This document shows, piece after piece, positions 63,918-64,000 of a stretch of 64,000 nt of DNA. The position numbers and the translations under genes are program-made. The DNA is from Gammaproteobacteria bacterium (GTDB lineage Bacteria; Pseudomonadota; Gammaproteobacteria; Burkholderiales; Rhodocyclaceae), in contig JAHJHI010000050.1 in NCBI GenBank assembly GCA_018824085.1, forward strand, positions 62,001 to 126,000. Direction: 5' to 3'. The notes below the pieces were generated by a model. That model saw nothing but the letters and a program-made list of their open reading frames with translations. It was not told the DNA's origin and did no database searches. Within the stretch, counting starts at the first letter, position 1. Each line of letters opens with the position of its first letter.

Positions 63918-64000
63918 TCAGGCGTGTACTGCCTGACGGCGTCCGCCAGACAGCGCCGCCATGATGCGCTCGGCAATGTGGGGCAGCGCGATGACCTCGC
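63918..64000 (-). CDS. C-terminal end of a gene, possibly CheB methylesterase
   Basis: Only the last 27 codons are visible, ending EVIALPHIAERIMAAL and a short basic tail before TGA at 63918. The EVIxLxxIAxxI pattern near a C-terminus is common in CheB methylesterases, and the position at the head of a chemotaxis cluster agrees. The identification is tentative. It lies 29 bases upstream of the STAS gene on the same strand. Confidence 0.45.
   Translation of the reverse strand, partial: EVIALPHIAERIMAALSGGRRQAVHA

Overview
The window is a chromosomal segment of a high-GC, motile Gram-negative bacterium. Protein content points to a betaproteobacterium, and the combination fits Rhodocyclales or a relative: glnA-DUF4124-ntrBC order, monofunctional BirA followed by type III CoaX and a SPOR protein, coaE-zapD-yacG, a PEP-CTERM protein, and CheZ-type chemotaxis. 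The genus cannot be fixed from sequence alone. No tRNA, rRNA, CRISPR array, intact insertion sequence or prophage was seen, and the region reads as core chromosome with a few decayed spots.

Layout. 1-1515: 5' part of a Cache/PAS sensor protein that runs off the window. 1.8-6.2 kb: sulfide-oxidation operon (persulfide dioxygenase, DUF442-SQR fusion, SulP carrier). 6.1-7.8 kb: ankyrin protein and TonB-like protein. 7.9-11.8 kb: cofactor and division operon (birA, coaX, SPOR protein, coaE, zapD, yacG). 11.9-16.5 kb: nitrogen control (ntrC, ntrB, DUF4124, glnA) with a sigma-54 promoter and paired NtrC sites upstream of glnA. 16.8-20.8 kb: rhodanese, nadA and a translationally coupled trio ending in a ClsB-type cardiolipin synthase. 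20.9-23.6 kb: a two-component system bracketed by two PepSY proteins. 23.6-33.7 kb: azoR/lysR, a TM-helix channel-like protein, mmsA, a cytochrome P460 lipoprotein, and a marR-SnoaL-EamA unit. 33.8-42.5 kb: rlhA, a PEP-CTERM metalloprotease, two diguanylate cyclases and ettA.

42.6-64 kb is dominated by motility and chemotaxis: three transmembrane chemoreceptors, one soluble PAS receptor, flhB, cheA, cheZ, cheY, two adjacent cheV genes, a STAS protein and the end of a likely cheB. At least four upstream regions carry FliA (sigma-28)-like promoters, and one of the best drives an unrecognised 116-residue protein. Interspersed are manC, an ABC exporter, a 2OG-Fe(II)-oxygenase-like protein and two pseudogenes from sulfate assimilation (sbp and cysB).

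No wholly new system is obvious. The most informative observations are regulatory: NtrC/sigma-54 architecture at glnA, the FliA promoter set, a shared MarR operator at two promoters with a predicted leaderless marR mRNA, and a PepSY-RR-HK-PepSY locus behind 11-bp-spaced direct repeats. All coordinates and motifs were read by eye; no database search was run.
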